A stretch of 64,000 nucleotides of DNA from a virus, in IMG/VR virus record IMGVR_UViG_3300036985_002657, positions 1-64,000 of that record; one strand, 5' to 3'. This document shows positions 7,783-15,968 of the stretch, in pieces. The position numbers were made by a program, and so were the translations under genes. Under the pieces are notes generated by a model, which saw nothing but the letters and a program-made list of their open reading frames with translations, did not search any database and had not been told where the DNA came from. The first letter of the stretch is position 1; each line of letters begins with the position of its first letter.

Positions 7783-7792
7783 CGCACAAGGC
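7783..7792 (+). promoter_or_regulatory. CGCACAAGGC spacer element, copy 4
   Basis: Fourth copy, directly after the stop codon of the upstream gene (TAACGCACAAGGC) and 46 bases before the ATG of the ssDNA-binding protein gene. Confidence 0.5.
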
Positions 7793-7838
7793 AGAGTTCG
7801 ACCGCAGCCAATCAAGGCTATAGGTCAAGGAGACAGAG

Positions 7839-8657
7839 ATGGCGAAGAAAGAGACGACGAGTACGAGCCTGGTCCAGTTCGGTGACTTCACCGCTGACGA
7901 AGCCTCGGAGATGAAGCGGGAGTCAGAGGCGGCGAGCGGCGGTGGGATCATCTTCAAGCTCAAGCCCGGACGGACGGTGGTGCGCCCCATCCCGCCGAAG
8001 AAGGGCGAGAAGCTGATGAAGGTCGCCTACGTTCACTACCTCGACGTGCCCGGCACTGGCCGCGTGTCGTTCAACTGCCCGCGCCTGATGGCGAAGCGCG
8101 CGTGCTCGGTGTGCGCCACGGAGACGAAGCTGCTCGCCACTGGCGAAGACAACGACTTCAAGAAGGCGAAGAAGTTGAAGGCGAAGCGCCAGCTCTACAT
8201 GAACATGATCGTTCGCGGCGACGAAGGTGTCGGCCCGCGCGTGCTCCGCTTCGGCAAGATGATCGAGGACCAGCTCATCGAGATCCGCCAGGACGAGGAC
8301 GACGGCGGCAACTTCTCCCACCCGACGGCAGGCTTCGATCTCAAGATCAGCCGCAAGGGTGAGGGCCAGAACGACACTGAGTACAAGGTGGTCGCCAGTG
8401 GCGCGCGGCCTTCCCCGCTCGCTGCCGACGCGGCGCAGATGCAGGAGTGGATCGACAACCAGCCCGACCTCTCCCGCTTCCTGCGCGTGATGAGCGACGA
8501 GCAGATCGAGCGCAAGCTCAACGGCGAGGAGGGCGGTGGCAGCGACGATGACGCCCCGCGACGCCGCCCTGCGATCGAGGCGACGGCGAGCACCAGCAAG
8601 CCGCGCTCGCGCAGCATTGAGTCCGAAGTGGACGCAATCGAAGTCGACGACGAGTGA
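7839..8657 (+). CDS. Single-stranded DNA-binding protein, gp32-like
   Basis: A 272-residue protein with the plan of phage gp32-type SSBs: a basic N-terminus, a central OB-like region containing a cysteine cluster (FNCPRLMAKRACSVC, probably zinc-binding), and an acidic, disordered C-terminal tail ending in EVDAIEVDDE that would contact replication partners. It would coat ssDNA at forks and during recombination. Its place between the polymerase and recA supports this. Start ATG 7839 has AAGGAGA upstream. A perfect UUCG hairpin follows the stop. I infer the SSB family from organisation and motif, not a database match. Confidence 0.75.
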   Translation: MAKKETTSTSLVQFGDFTADEASEMKRESEAASGGGIIFKLKPGRTVVRPIPPKKGEKLMKVAYVHYLDVPGTGRVSFNCPRLMAKRACSVCATETKLLATGEDNDFKKAKKLKAKRQLYMNMIVRGDEGVGPRVLRFGKMIEDQLIEIRQDEDDGGNFSHPTAGFDLKISRKGEGQNDTEYKVVASGARPSPLAADAAQMQEWIDNQPDLSRFLRVMSDEQIERKLNGEEGGGSDDDAPRRRPAIEATASTSKPRSRSIESEVDAIEVDDE

Positions 8658-8666
8658 GGTTGCGGT

Positions 8667-8688
8667 GAGCGGAGCTTCGGCTCCGCTC
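8667..8688 (+). terminator. UUCG-capped hairpin after the SSB gene
   Basis: GAGCGGAGC (8667-8675) and GCTCCGCTC (8680-8688) form a perfect 9-bp stem closed by a C(TTCG)G tetraloop. The following CTGCGCTCT is not a T-run, so it is an incomplete intrinsic terminator. It may partly terminate or protect the abundant ssb message. Confidence 0.7.
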
Positions 8689-8691
8689 CTG

Positions 8692-8802
8692 CGCTCTGCA
8701 CCATATGCCTCGCCAACACGGCAGCGCGGAGGGACTGATCACCTCGCTGCACTGTTCGCTAGAAACCCCTCTAAGGAAGGCGGTGGGATATGGTGCAGAG
8801 CG
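8692..8802. repeat. Perfect 15-bp inverted repeat around the recA leader
   Basis: CGCTCTGCACCATAT (8692-8706) and its exact complement ATATGGTGCAGAGCG (8788-8802) enclose 81 bases. The right arm contains an alternative ATG (8790) and touches the GGAGG (8802-8806) of the recA start at 8811. Pairing would partly hide the ribosome binding site. The enclosed DNA contains further short complementary segments, for example GCAGCG and CGCTGC. Confidence 0.8.
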
Positions 8803-8810
8803 GAGGATCG

Positions 8811-9866
8811 ATGGCACCGAAGAAGACGAAGAAGCCCGCAGGCAAGATGTCGCGCTACGTCCAGGCGCTCCAAGCGAAGTTCGGCAGTGAGTCTGCGCTG
8901 ACGGTGAGCGGGGAGCTCAACAGCGCGTCGGCGCTGACTGAGTTCCTCTCGACCGGCATCGACGTGCTCGACTACTACGTTCTCGGCGGCGGACTGCCTG
9001 TTGGTCGTATGTCCGAGTGGTTCGGGCAGGAGGGCTGCGGCAAGACGACGCTCGCATACTGCGCTATCGCCGCCACGCAACGCGCGGGCGGCATCGGTGT
9101 CTGGGGCGATCCCGAAATGAGCTTCGACGATGCGCGAGCGCGCACGTTCGGCGTCAACACCAACGACCTGCTGATCCTCCAGCCTGAGAACCTCGAGGAG
9201 TGGTTCGAGCAGCTCAAGCTCACGCTCAAGATGCACGACCCCGAGGAGGGGCCGATGCTGATCGCCTGGGACAGCATCGCGTCGATGGTGACGAAGGGCG
9301 GCATCGACAGGCCCGCTGGCGATCGCAAGGTCGGCGACGTGCCGCTGATCATGTCGGAGGAGTTGAAGAAGATCCTCCCGCTGCTCGCCAAGCACCGCGC
9401 GCACCTGTTCGCGCTGAACCAGATCCGCGCCAAGATCGGCGTGATGTTCGGCGACAACACCACGACGCCGGGTGGCAACGCACCGAAGTTCTACGCCAGC
9501 CAGCGTGTGCAGTTCCTCGGCGGCAAGGCAGTGAAGAACTCGAAGGACGAACACATCGCCAAGATCGTGACGTGCATCACGACCAAGAACCGGCTCGCTG
9601 CGCCTTGGATGAAGGCGCGCGTGCGGCTCGACTACAAGACGGGCTTCAACAACATCTGGTCTACGGTCTGGCACGCCAAGCGCATGAAGCTGATCAAGTG
9701 CCGCGCCGAAGGCTTCGCTGGGCCGAGCGTCGAGGGCCTGGCCGCCTACAACGAGGCGCTCGAGGCGCTGGGCTGGGAGTCGCGCGGTGTGCTACCGGAC
9801 GAGGAGCTCGACACCACTACAGAGGTTGAGGCTGATGCAGACGACGATGACTCCGAAGACGAGTGA
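8811..9866 (+). CDS. RecA/UvsX-like recombinase
   Basis: A 351-residue strand-exchange ATPase. It has Walker A GQEGCGKTT (72-80), a Walker B strand MLIAWDSIAS near 151-160, and the RecA L2-like region FALNQIRAKIGVMFGD followed by TTPGGNAPKFY. Length matches bacterial RecA and phage UvsX. It would form filaments on ssDNA and drive recombination-dependent replication with the SbcC/SbcD pair and the SSB nearby. The C-terminus is acidic (DADDDDSEDE), as in bacterial RecA. I prefer ATG 8811, which has GGAGG four bases upstream, to ATG 8790, which lies inside the inverted repeat. Confidence 0.9.
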   Translation: MAPKKTKKPAGKMSRYVQALQAKFGSESALTVSGELNSASALTEFLSTGIDVLDYYVLGGGLPVGRMSEWFGQEGCGKTTLAYCAIAATQRAGGIGVWGDPEMSFDDARARTFGVNTNDLLILQPENLEEWFEQLKLTLKMHDPEEGPMLIAWDSIASMVTKGGIDRPAGDRKVGDVPLIMSEELKKILPLLAKHRAHLFALNQIRAKIGVMFGDNTTTPGGNAPKFYASQRVQFLGGKAVKNSKDEHIAKIVTCITTKNRLAAPWMKARVRLDYKTGFNNIWSTVWHAKRMKLIKCRAEGFAGPSVEGLAAYNEALEALGWESRGVLPDEELDTTTEVEADADDDDSEDE

Positions 9867-10056
9867 CACCCACGGTGCTTGGCCGGACGAGATGCGCGCT
9901 CTCGACTTCCGGTTCGCCTACGACACGCTGCCCGACGGGCGTGTGATCTTGCCGATCACGATGACTGTGCTTGGTATGTTCTGCGGCTACCACAGCACGA
10001 TCTGCGTCACGACGCTGCATCGAATCCACGTCTATGCAGAAGGCGGTGATGCGTGA
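9835..10056 (+). CDS. Small protein overlapping recA end, function unknown
   Basis: A 73-residue protein starting at ATG 9835 inside the last codons of recA (a second ATG lies at 9847). It has a central hydrophobic segment (VILPITMTVLGMFCGY) and no recognised motif. The stop overlaps the next start as GTGA. The coupling on both sides supports translation; the start is uncertain. Confidence 0.55.
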   Translation: MQTTMTPKTSDTHGAWPDEMRALDFRFAYDTLPDGRVILPITMTVLGMFCGYHSTICVTTLHRIHVYAEGGDA

Positions 10057-10160
10057 CCTGGCAGTGGTGGCTCGGTGGCATCTGCCTGGGCAAGTTCTTG
10101 GGACTCACGCTCGGCGTGCGTCTGTGGATCTGGCTGACTGACCAACTGAGGCAGAAATGA
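10053..10160 (+). CDS. 35-residue tryptophan-rich putative membrane peptide
   Basis: A very short frame starts at GTG 10053, overlapping the previous stop as GTGA, and ends at TGA 10158-10160, overlapping the next ATG as ATGA. It encodes 35 residues with a hydrophobic span (WWLGGICLGKFLGLTLGV) and a charged end (TDQLRQK), consistent with one membrane helix. The four-base overlaps on both sides are the same signature used by the confirmed genes, so I consider it real. Function unknown. Confidence 0.6.
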   Translation: MTWQWWLGGICLGKFLGLTLGVRLWIWLTDQLRQK

Positions 10161-11263
10161 AGATCGCGTTCGTGGCCGATGTCCATCTGTCCAACCATCG
10201 CCGCTTCGGCGGCGAGATGATCGGCGGACTCAACACCCGCTTCCGGCAGTCGGTCGCCGTGCTCGACAAGGCGATCCGCGTCGCAGCGAACACCGGCGCG
10301 CGCACGCTCTACGTCCTCGGCGATCTGTTCGACAGCGCCAAGCCGACGCCGCAGGAGCTCACCGCCGTGATGGAGGTCTTCGATCGCAGCGAGGAGCTCG
10401 ACGTACACCTGATGCTCGGCAATCACGACCAGGCATCGAACACCGATGGCGATCACGCTCTTGGCCCGCTGACGGCGCTGCGCAACGTGACCGTCTACCA
10501 GCACCCGGTGGCTGCCTTCGGCATGATCGTTGTGCCGTTCCAAGTCGGCCCGGCGCGCGAGTGGCTGCCTGGTGTCGTGGCGCGGACTGTGCGCGGTAGC
10601 AACTCGCGCACGCTGCTGCTGCATATGGGCGTCGCCGATGACAGCACCCCGCCGTTCCTGCGTGGTGCGTCGGACTCCATTCCAGTCGATGATCTCGTGG
10701 AGATCATGGGCGCGCACGGTATCCGCAACGCCTTCGCGGGCAACTGGCACAACCCCCAGACGTGGCGGCGTACCGCGCCACAGGGCAGCGAGCATCTCGT
10801 CACCCAACTCGGGGCGCTGGTGCCAACAGGCTTCGACAACCCTGGCCTCGACTACGGCCATATGGCGATCCTCGACACCGAGACTGCCGCCGTGACTGAC
10901 ATCGAGCTCTCCGGCGGGCCGCGCTTCATCACCGCCCCATTCGAGGATCTGGATCTCGAGGACGTGGCAGCGACGGGGCTGCGGCACGAACTCTACCTGC
11001 GTGTCGCCGCGCGCCCCAAGAACGTGAAGCTCGCGCAGGCTGCGCTGAAAGAGCTACAGGCAGATGGCAAGCTGATCGCCTTCGAGGTGCTGCCCGACAA
11101 GGAGGCTGCGAGCGCGACGGCGAAGAACACCGCGCGCACCACGCGCAACGCGACCTCTGTGAACGACGCCGTCGCAGCCTATGTCGCCAAGACCGCGATG
11201 CCAGACGGCACAGATCGGCGCGTGGTACTCGAGCTAGTCAAGGACTACTTAGCTCGGGGCTAA
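10157..11263 (+). CDS. SbcD/Mre11-like (T4 gp47-type) nuclease
   Basis: A 368-residue calcineurin-like metallophosphoesterase, the nuclease subunit of a recombination complex. Metal-binding motifs appear in order: DVH near the N-terminus (10-12), GDLFDS near 55, GNHDQ near 94, and FAGNWHNP near 194. It would resect DNA ends together with the SbcC-like ATPase encoded 1 kb downstream, feeding RecA. The start ATG overlaps the stop of the small membrane peptide. Length is typical for SbcD and T4 gp47. Confidence 0.85.
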   Translation: MKIAFVADVHLSNHRRFGGEMIGGLNTRFRQSVAVLDKAIRVAANTGARTLYVLGDLFDSAKPTPQELTAVMEVFDRSEELDVHLMLGNHDQASNTDGDHALGPLTALRNVTVYQHPVAAFGMIVVPFQVGPAREWLPGVVARTVRGSNSRTLLLHMGVADDSTPPFLRGASDSIPVDDLVEIMGAHGIRNAFAGNWHNPQTWRRTAPQGSEHLVTQLGALVPTGFDNPGLDYGHMAILDTETAAVTDIELSGGPRFITAPFEDLDLEDVAATGLRHELYLRVAARPKNVKLAQAALKELQADGKLIAFEVLPDKEAASATAKNTARTTRNATSVNDAVAAYVAKTAMPDGTDRRVVLELVKDYLARG

Positions 11264-11276
11264 GACAGCGATCGAT

Positions 11277-11285
11277 GCACAAGGC
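11277..11285 (+). promoter_or_regulatory. CGCACAAGGC spacer element, copy 5 (variant)
   Basis: Fifth copy, TGCACAAGGC, with one mismatch in the first base. It lies in the 28-base spacer after the SbcD-like gene and only six bases before the next ATG, so here it would overlap the ribosome-binding region. Confidence 0.45.
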
Positions 11286-11291
11286 AGGCGT

Positions 11292-11642
11292 ATGAGATTG
11301 AAGCGCGTGTTCCATGCACGAACAACCGGCGGGCCAACTATCGGCAGCGGCAACCACAACGACCCTGAGTGGTTGCTCGAAAACATCACACTCGATCAGA
11401 TCGAGGCGATGCTCGCGTCGGTCGTTCCTGCACTCGATTCCGACGCGGTGAACGTTGAGCTAAGCGCAGTCACCCCGCTGTTTACCGACTGGGAACGCGA
11501 GCTCGTGATCAGCCTCAACGAGCAATATGACACGAAGCATCTGAAGGGCTATCACGATCGCCCGCTGTCGGGCCGCCAGTTGTTCTACCTCCACAAGTTC
11601 TACGCGCGGGTCGCGCTGGACACCGCCGCCGCGCTGAGATGA
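11292..11642 (+). CDS. Small protein between sbcD-like and exonuclease genes, unknown
   Basis: A 116-residue protein with a mixed alpha/beta composition and no motif I recognise (NITLDQIEAMLASVVPAL; LNEQYDTKHLKG). No strong Shine-Dalgarno is visible because the CACAAGGC element occupies the leader. It sits inside the recombination gene block. Function unknown. Confidence 0.65.
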   Translation: MRLKRVFHARTTGGPTIGSGNHNDPEWLLENITLDQIEAMLASVVPALDSDAVNVELSAVTPLFTDWERELVISLNEQYDTKHLKGYHDRPLSGRQLFYLHKFYARVALDTAAALR

Positions 11643-11658
11643 AAGGAAAGGTCCACTG

Positions 11659-12261
11659 ATGCCGAAGAAAGCTGCTGATCCCCGCCTCGTGTTTCTCGAT
11701 CTCGAGACGACTGGCCTCGAACCCGAACAGGACGCCATCCTCGAGATCGGCATGGTGGTCTGCGACATCCGTGAGTCGTTTGCGCCACTCGCGGAGTGGT
11801 CGGTGCCTGTGAAGACCAAGCCCGCGACGCTGGCGATGATGAGCGACTTCGTGCGCGGGATGCACCAGATGAGCGGCGTGCTCGTCGCGCTTGAGGGCGG
11901 CGTGTCACTCCGCGAGGCCGAATCGGCAGCGGCACACTTCCTCAACGAGCAGAACTTCACCTACGGCACCGTGACGATGGCAGGTTACGGGCCGCACTTC
12001 GATCGTGCGTTCTTGAAGAAGCATATGCCTACGCTGCACAACTTCTTCGACTACCGCATGGTGGACGTGAGCACGCTGCGCGGGCTAGTGCGGCGACTGG
12101 TCGATCCCGACATCGACTCGCATATCGCGCCGGTGCTCGCGGGCTATCAGAAGCACCGCGCGATCTCCGACTGCTACGCCGCGTGCGATGAGCTCGCCTT
12201 CTACAGCAAGTACCTGTTCGACGTGGACGGGCTGCGCAAGGCGATGATGGAGATCCTCTGA
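11659..12261 (+). CDS. DEDD exonuclease, oligoribonuclease/RNase T-like
   Basis: A 200-residue 3'-5' exonuclease of the DEDDh group. The first acidic motif DLETTGLEP gives Asp14 and Glu16; a central FDRAF supplies the second Asp; HRAISDC near the C-terminus gives the His and last Asp. Length and layout resemble oligoribonuclease and RNase T. Substrate could be small RNAs or DNA 3' tails in recombination. A GAAAGGAAAGG stretch precedes the ATG. The last base of its TGA stop is the first base of the next ATG. Confidence 0.8.
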   Translation: MPKKAADPRLVFLDLETTGLEPEQDAILEIGMVVCDIRESFAPLAEWSVPVKTKPATLAMMSDFVRGMHQMSGVLVALEGGVSLREAESAAAHFLNEQNFTYGTVTMAGYGPHFDRAFLKKHMPTLHNFFDYRMVDVSTLRGLVRRLVDPDIDSHIAPVLAGYQKHRAISDCYAACDELAFYSKYLFDVDGLRKAMMEIL

Positions 12262-13895
12262 TGCGTGTTTGCGAGATCGAACTGCTTGGCGTGATGACAC
12301 ACGCCCACTCCAAGGTCGCGCTGCCGCGCACAGGCATCGTCCTCGTCACTGGCCCCAACGGTGCGGGCAAGTCCTCGCTGCTCGAAGCCGTCAGCGTCGG
12401 CGGGTGGGAGGAGCCGCTGCGCCGCAAGCCAGTGTGGTCGGCTCCCAAGGCATCGATCACGCTGACCGCCGAGGTCGGGCGCGAGCAACTGGTCATCGAT
12501 CGCTCGCGGATCAAGAGCAAGAGCGCGCTGGTGTTCTCCTCGCCGACGGCGGTGCCCGTCACCTACGAGACGAAGACGAAGGCGCAGGCTGCACTCGAGC
12601 GCATGATCGGCTCGCATCTGCTCTGGCGCAGGACGTGTGTCTTCTCCTCGAGCGATGCCGATCACTTCACGCTCGCCACGGACGGGGAGCGCAAGAAGCT
12701 GCTCGAAGACATCCTCGGCTTGGAGCGATTCGATGCCGCGCACGCACTGGCGCTGAAGGCGAAGCGGGAAGCGGGCATCGCGGCGACGACTGCGGGCTCG
12801 ACGTTGGCGCTGGCTGCGGAGCGGCTTCAGGCCGGGCGCGACAGGCTGGCCGATGCCTTGGAACGACTACAGAGCCTTTCAGGGGGCAAGGACATGGCTC
12901 CAGGCGACCTTGCCCTGCTCGAGAAGGCACTCGAGCAAGCCGAACGTACAGTCACACGGAAACAGACCGCCTTCGATGAAGCGAAGGAGTCCCTCAACCT
13001 CGCCCATGCGGAGGTACGGGCAGCGGAGAAACGCGCGAGTCGCATCGAGGGACTGGACACCTGTACGCTCTGCGACCAGTCGATCAACTCCGCACACCAC
13101 GAAGCGATGCACGCGGAAGCTACGCGCGTGGTTGCGCACTGGGCTCCGATGATCGCAACGACCGAAGACCACATCGACGCGCTCCGCATCGAACTCCGCG
13201 CCGCCAACCAGCGTGTGATCACACTGAGCGAGAAGCGTGGGCGGCTGCACGCCGAGGCCCGTGCTGCGGCGAAGGTCGCCGAACAGCGTGCGACGGCTGA
13301 CGCGGCGGTGCTGGCGCTGCGCGAGAAGTGCGAGACGGCGGCTGACACGCTGGACGAATCGCGCGAGGCGCACAAGCTCGCCGAGGCCGAACTGATCAAC
13401 ATCACTGCTGCCGAGAAGGTGCTCTCGCTGACGGGCGTTCGATCCTACCTGCTCGGGCAGGCGTTGGCGGGCATTGAGGAGGTGGCGAACACCTGGCTTG
13501 CGCGCGTCGCGGGCGGCGGGCTCGAGCTTCGGTTGCAGCCCTACGCCGAGAAGGCAAGCGGCGGTGTGAAGGACTCGATCTCACTCGAGGTCGAGGGCGC
13601 AGGCGGCGGGCACGGCTACCGCGCTGCGTCGGGCGGAGAGCGGCGTCGCATCGACATCGCGCTGATGCTGGCGCTCGCGGAGATCGCGGAGGCCGCTGTC
13701 GGCACCACAGGCAATACGCTGTTCTTCGACGAAGTGTTCGACGCGCTTGACGGCGATGGCGTCGATGCTGCGTGTGCGGTACTAGACGAGCTCGCAGCGG
13801 ATCGCTGCGTCGTGGTCATCAGTCACAATATGGATCTCGCGGCTCGTCTGAATGTGACGAAGCACCTGACCATCAACAAAGGAACGATCTCGTGA
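12261..13895 (+). CDS. SbcC/Rad50-like (T4 gp46-type) ATPase
   Basis: A 544-residue SMC-like ATPase partner of the SbcD-like nuclease. Walker A GPNGAGKSS is at 31-39, the zinc-hook CTLC near 268-271 lies between two coiled-coil arms, and the C-terminal lobe has the signature GGERRRIDIAL and Walker B LFFDEVFDALD. It is much shorter than bacterial SbcC and close to T4 gp46, so the arms are short. It ends by overlapping the GTG start of folE (GTGA), directly linking recombination and modification genes. Confidence 0.88.
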   Translation: MRVCEIELLGVMTHAHSKVALPRTGIVLVTGPNGAGKSSLLEAVSVGGWEEPLRRKPVWSAPKASITLTAEVGREQLVIDRSRIKSKSALVFSSPTAVPVTYETKTKAQAALERMIGSHLLWRRTCVFSSSDADHFTLATDGERKKLLEDILGLERFDAAHALALKAKREAGIAATTAGSTLALAAERLQAGRDRLADALERLQSLSGGKDMAPGDLALLEKALEQAERTVTRKQTAFDEAKESLNLAHAEVRAAEKRASRIEGLDTCTLCDQSINSAHHEAMHAEATRVVAHWAPMIATTEDHIDALRIELRAANQRVITLSEKRGRLHAEARAAAKVAEQRATADAAVLALREKCETAADTLDESREAHKLAEAELINITAAEKVLSLTGVRSYLLGQALAGIEEVANTWLARVAGGGLELRLQPYAEKASGGVKDSISLEVEGAGGGHGYRAASGGERRRIDIALMLALAEIAEAAVGTTGNTLFFDEVFDALDGDGVDAACAVLDELAADRCVVVISHNMDLAARLNVTKHLTINKGTIS

Positions 13896-14611
13896 GCGAC
13901 GAACAAGAGCAAGGCCGCGAGCTGGAATCACTCGGCACGTCAATGCGCGCCACAATCAAGCGGCTCCAGAAGGAACTCAGCGAGTCGATGGAACTGCGCG
14001 AGCGCGAGAACGACGCTCGCGCCGAGCTCGCCCTCCCGGTGGAGCACGCGCACGAGGCGGTTCGCTTCCTGCTCCGGCACATCGGCGAAGACCCGACGCG
14101 CGAAGGGCTGCTCGACACGCCGCGTCGCTGGGTCGATGCGATGCTCGAGATGCGCAGCGGCAACAGCGTCGATATCGCGAAGCTCCTCAAGGTGACGTTC
14201 GATTCGGGGCACTACGATGAGATCATCGCCGTGACCGACATCGCATACACTTCGATGTGCGAGCACCACCTCTTGCCGTTCACCGGCAAGGCAGCGGTGG
14301 CGTACCTCCCGTCCGAGGACGCAGGCGGCTACCGCGTTGTCGGGCTGTCGAAGATCCCGCGCCTCGTAGACGCCTTCGCGCGCCGCTTGCAGATGCAAGA
14401 GCAGTTGACGACGCAGATCGCCGAAGCGTTCGATGAGTACGTCAAGCCGCGCGGCGTCGCCGTGCTGCTCACCGGCGAGCACTCCTGCGCCTCGTGCCGG
14501 GGCGTGCGCAAGTCGGGGATGGTGATGATCACCTCGATTCTGCGGGGCGCGTTCCGCAACAACGAGGCAACGCGCGCAGAGGTTCTGCGCCTGATCGGAG
14601 GAAGCAAGTGA
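13892..14611 (+). CDS. folE: GTP cyclohydrolase I (FolE)
   Basis: A 239-residue protein whose last 185 residues are GTP cyclohydrolase I: EDPTREGLLDTPRRW, the zinc-site SMCEHHLLPF, VGLSKIPRLVDAFARR, and the second zinc cysteine segment HSCASCRGV. It converts GTP to dihydroneopterin triphosphate, the first step to 7-deazaguanines. The N-terminal 45 residues are an extra charged helix. GTG 13892 is chosen because it overlaps the SbcC stop. In phages, folE next to queE and dpdA is a hallmark of DNA 7-deazaguanine synthesis rather than folate synthesis. Confidence 0.92.
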   Translation: MSDEQEQGRELESLGTSMRATIKRLQKELSESMELRERENDARAELALPVEHAHEAVRFLLRHIGEDPTREGLLDTPRRWVDAMLEMRSGNSVDIAKLLKVTFDSGHYDEIIAVTDIAYTSMCEHHLLPFTGKAAVAYLPSEDAGGYRVVGLSKIPRLVDAFARRLQMQEQLTTQIAEAFDEYVKPRGVAVLLTGEHSCASCRGVRKSGMVMITSILRGAFRNNEATRAEVLRLIGGSK

Positions 14612-14985
14612 CCACCCGCGCTACGAAGATCATCGCCACTGCGAGCATCGTCGGGTTCCACCGCTGGGAGGGCGCGCCGGAGGATGTGGCGTACCTCTCG
14701 CGCAACCACCGGCACGTCTTCACGTTCCGCGTCGAGCTCCTCGTCTCGCACGGCGATCGTGAGGCGGAGTTCCACACCGTCCAGCGCGCGCTCCGCTGGA
14801 TGCTCCCCCGGCTGGCGAAGGAGGCGCCGATGGCAAGCTGCCCCGAGGAGGCGTGGTTCGGCGGGCAGTCCTGCGAGATGCTCGCCGCGGCGCTGTTCAA
14901 CCAACTGGTCGCCTGCGGCTACACGCCGACCGCGATCGAGTGCTGGGAAGACAACGAGAACGCCGGGCGCGTGGAGTTCGCGTGA
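14608..14985 (+). CDS. QueD-like T-fold protein lacking the catalytic cysteine
   Basis: A 125-residue protein starting at GTG 14608 (overlapping folE as GTGA, with GGAGG upstream). Its layout parallels QueD/6-pyruvoyl-tetrahydropterin synthase: His18 in GFHRW and His34/His36 in NHRH fit the three zinc histidines, a strand FTFRVELLVSH follows, then a helix QSCEMLAAALFNQL and the strand AIECWEDNE with glutamates where the substrate-binding Glu sits. Position 30, where QueD has its catalytic Cys four residues before HxH, is Leu. A canonical QueD is encoded at 48941-49330, so this one probably does something else, such as processing carboxydeazaguanine. Family placement is by pattern only. Confidence 0.55.
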   Translation: MTTRATKIIATASIVGFHRWEGAPEDVAYLSRNHRHVFTFRVELLVSHGDREAEFHTVQRALRWMLPRLAKEAPMASCPEEAWFGGQSCEMLAAALFNQLVACGYTPTAIECWEDNENAGRVEFA

Positions 14986-15968
14986 TGCTGTGGGTGTTCC
15001 CCATCGAGCCGATCGAGGAACGGTACAGCGCGCAGTGGGCACGCTGGTGGCAGCGCGAGCTTGCACGGCTGCGTGTGCCGCACCGCTTCGTGATGCCGTG
15101 GCGGGACGTGGCGGCAATCCACACCGGACAGTTCCTCGACACGCGCCTCACCCACAAGTGGAAGGCGAACCAGCTGGCGATGTTCGTGAACGCGATCCTC
15201 GAAGGCGAAGTGCAAGACGGCGATTGGGTGATCCTACACGACGCCTGGAACCCGATGCTCGAGAGTCTCGCGTACATCAGAGACACCGAAGGGCCGAAGT
15301 TCAAGATCGCCGGGCTGTTCCACGCAGGCACCTACGACCCTCACGACTACCTCGCGCAGAAGGGGCTGGGCCGCTGGGCTGGGTCGATCGAGCGCGGGTG
15401 GCTCGAGGCGCTGGACCGCGTGTTCGTCGCCACCGACTACCATGCTGCGCTGATCAACCATCCCAAGGCGGAAGTGACCGGCTTCCCGTTCTACATCGAC
15501 GAGTTCGCCCGCCACTTCCGCCCGTGGGCTGAGCGGGAGAAGCTGGTGGTCTTCCCGCACCGGCTCGCGCCGGAGAAGCAGCCTGCGGTTTTCGATCAGG
15601 TGCGCGAACTGTACGCGCGGCGCTACCCCAGCGACGCGGTGCGCTGGGTGCGGACGCAGGACGTGTGCAAGTCGAAGGACGACTACTACTCGCTGCTCGG
15701 GTCGGCGCGCGTGTCGTTCTCCGCAGCCTTGCAGGAGACCTGGGGCATCGCGATGCTCGAGTCGCTGGCGCTTGGCGCTTGGCCGGTCGCGCCTGCGCGG
15801 CTCTCGTACCCCGAGACGGTGGGCTGGTTCAACCTCTACCCGCGCACCGCTGATTCAGTGGATATGATTCACGCACGCCTGCACGAGACAATCGCTTCGC
15901 CGTTCCGATACCCCGAAGGCGAGAACGCCATCGCTGCTATGATCGCTGCCATGCCAGGAGTCCTATGA
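14985..15968 (+). CDS. Glycosyltransferase, GT-B / group 1-like
   Basis: A 327-residue protein with features of retaining GT-B glycosyltransferases in its C-terminal half: VVFPHRLAPEKQP (the donor-site loop), then SARVSFSAALQETWGIAMLE and SLALGAWPVAP, the region with the conserved acidic residue for nucleotide-sugar binding. Within a modification operon it could glycosylate a modified base, as phage alpha/beta-glucosyltransferases do, though a receptor or capsule target cannot be excluded. Start ATG 14985 overlaps the previous stop by one base (TGATG); GTG 14982 is an alternative. The stop overlaps the radical SAM start as ATGA. Confidence 0.75.
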   Translation: MLWVFPIEPIEERYSAQWARWWQRELARLRVPHRFVMPWRDVAAIHTGQFLDTRLTHKWKANQLAMFVNAILEGEVQDGDWVILHDAWNPMLESLAYIRDTEGPKFKIAGLFHAGTYDPHDYLAQKGLGRWAGSIERGWLEALDRVFVATDYHAALINHPKAEVTGFPFYIDEFARHFRPWAEREKLVVFPHRLAPEKQPAVFDQVRELYARRYPSDAVRWVRTQDVCKSKDDYYSLLGSARVSFSAALQETWGIAMLESLALGAWPVAPARLSYPETVGWFNLYPRTADSVDMIHARLHETIASPFRYPEGENAIAAMIAAMPGVL

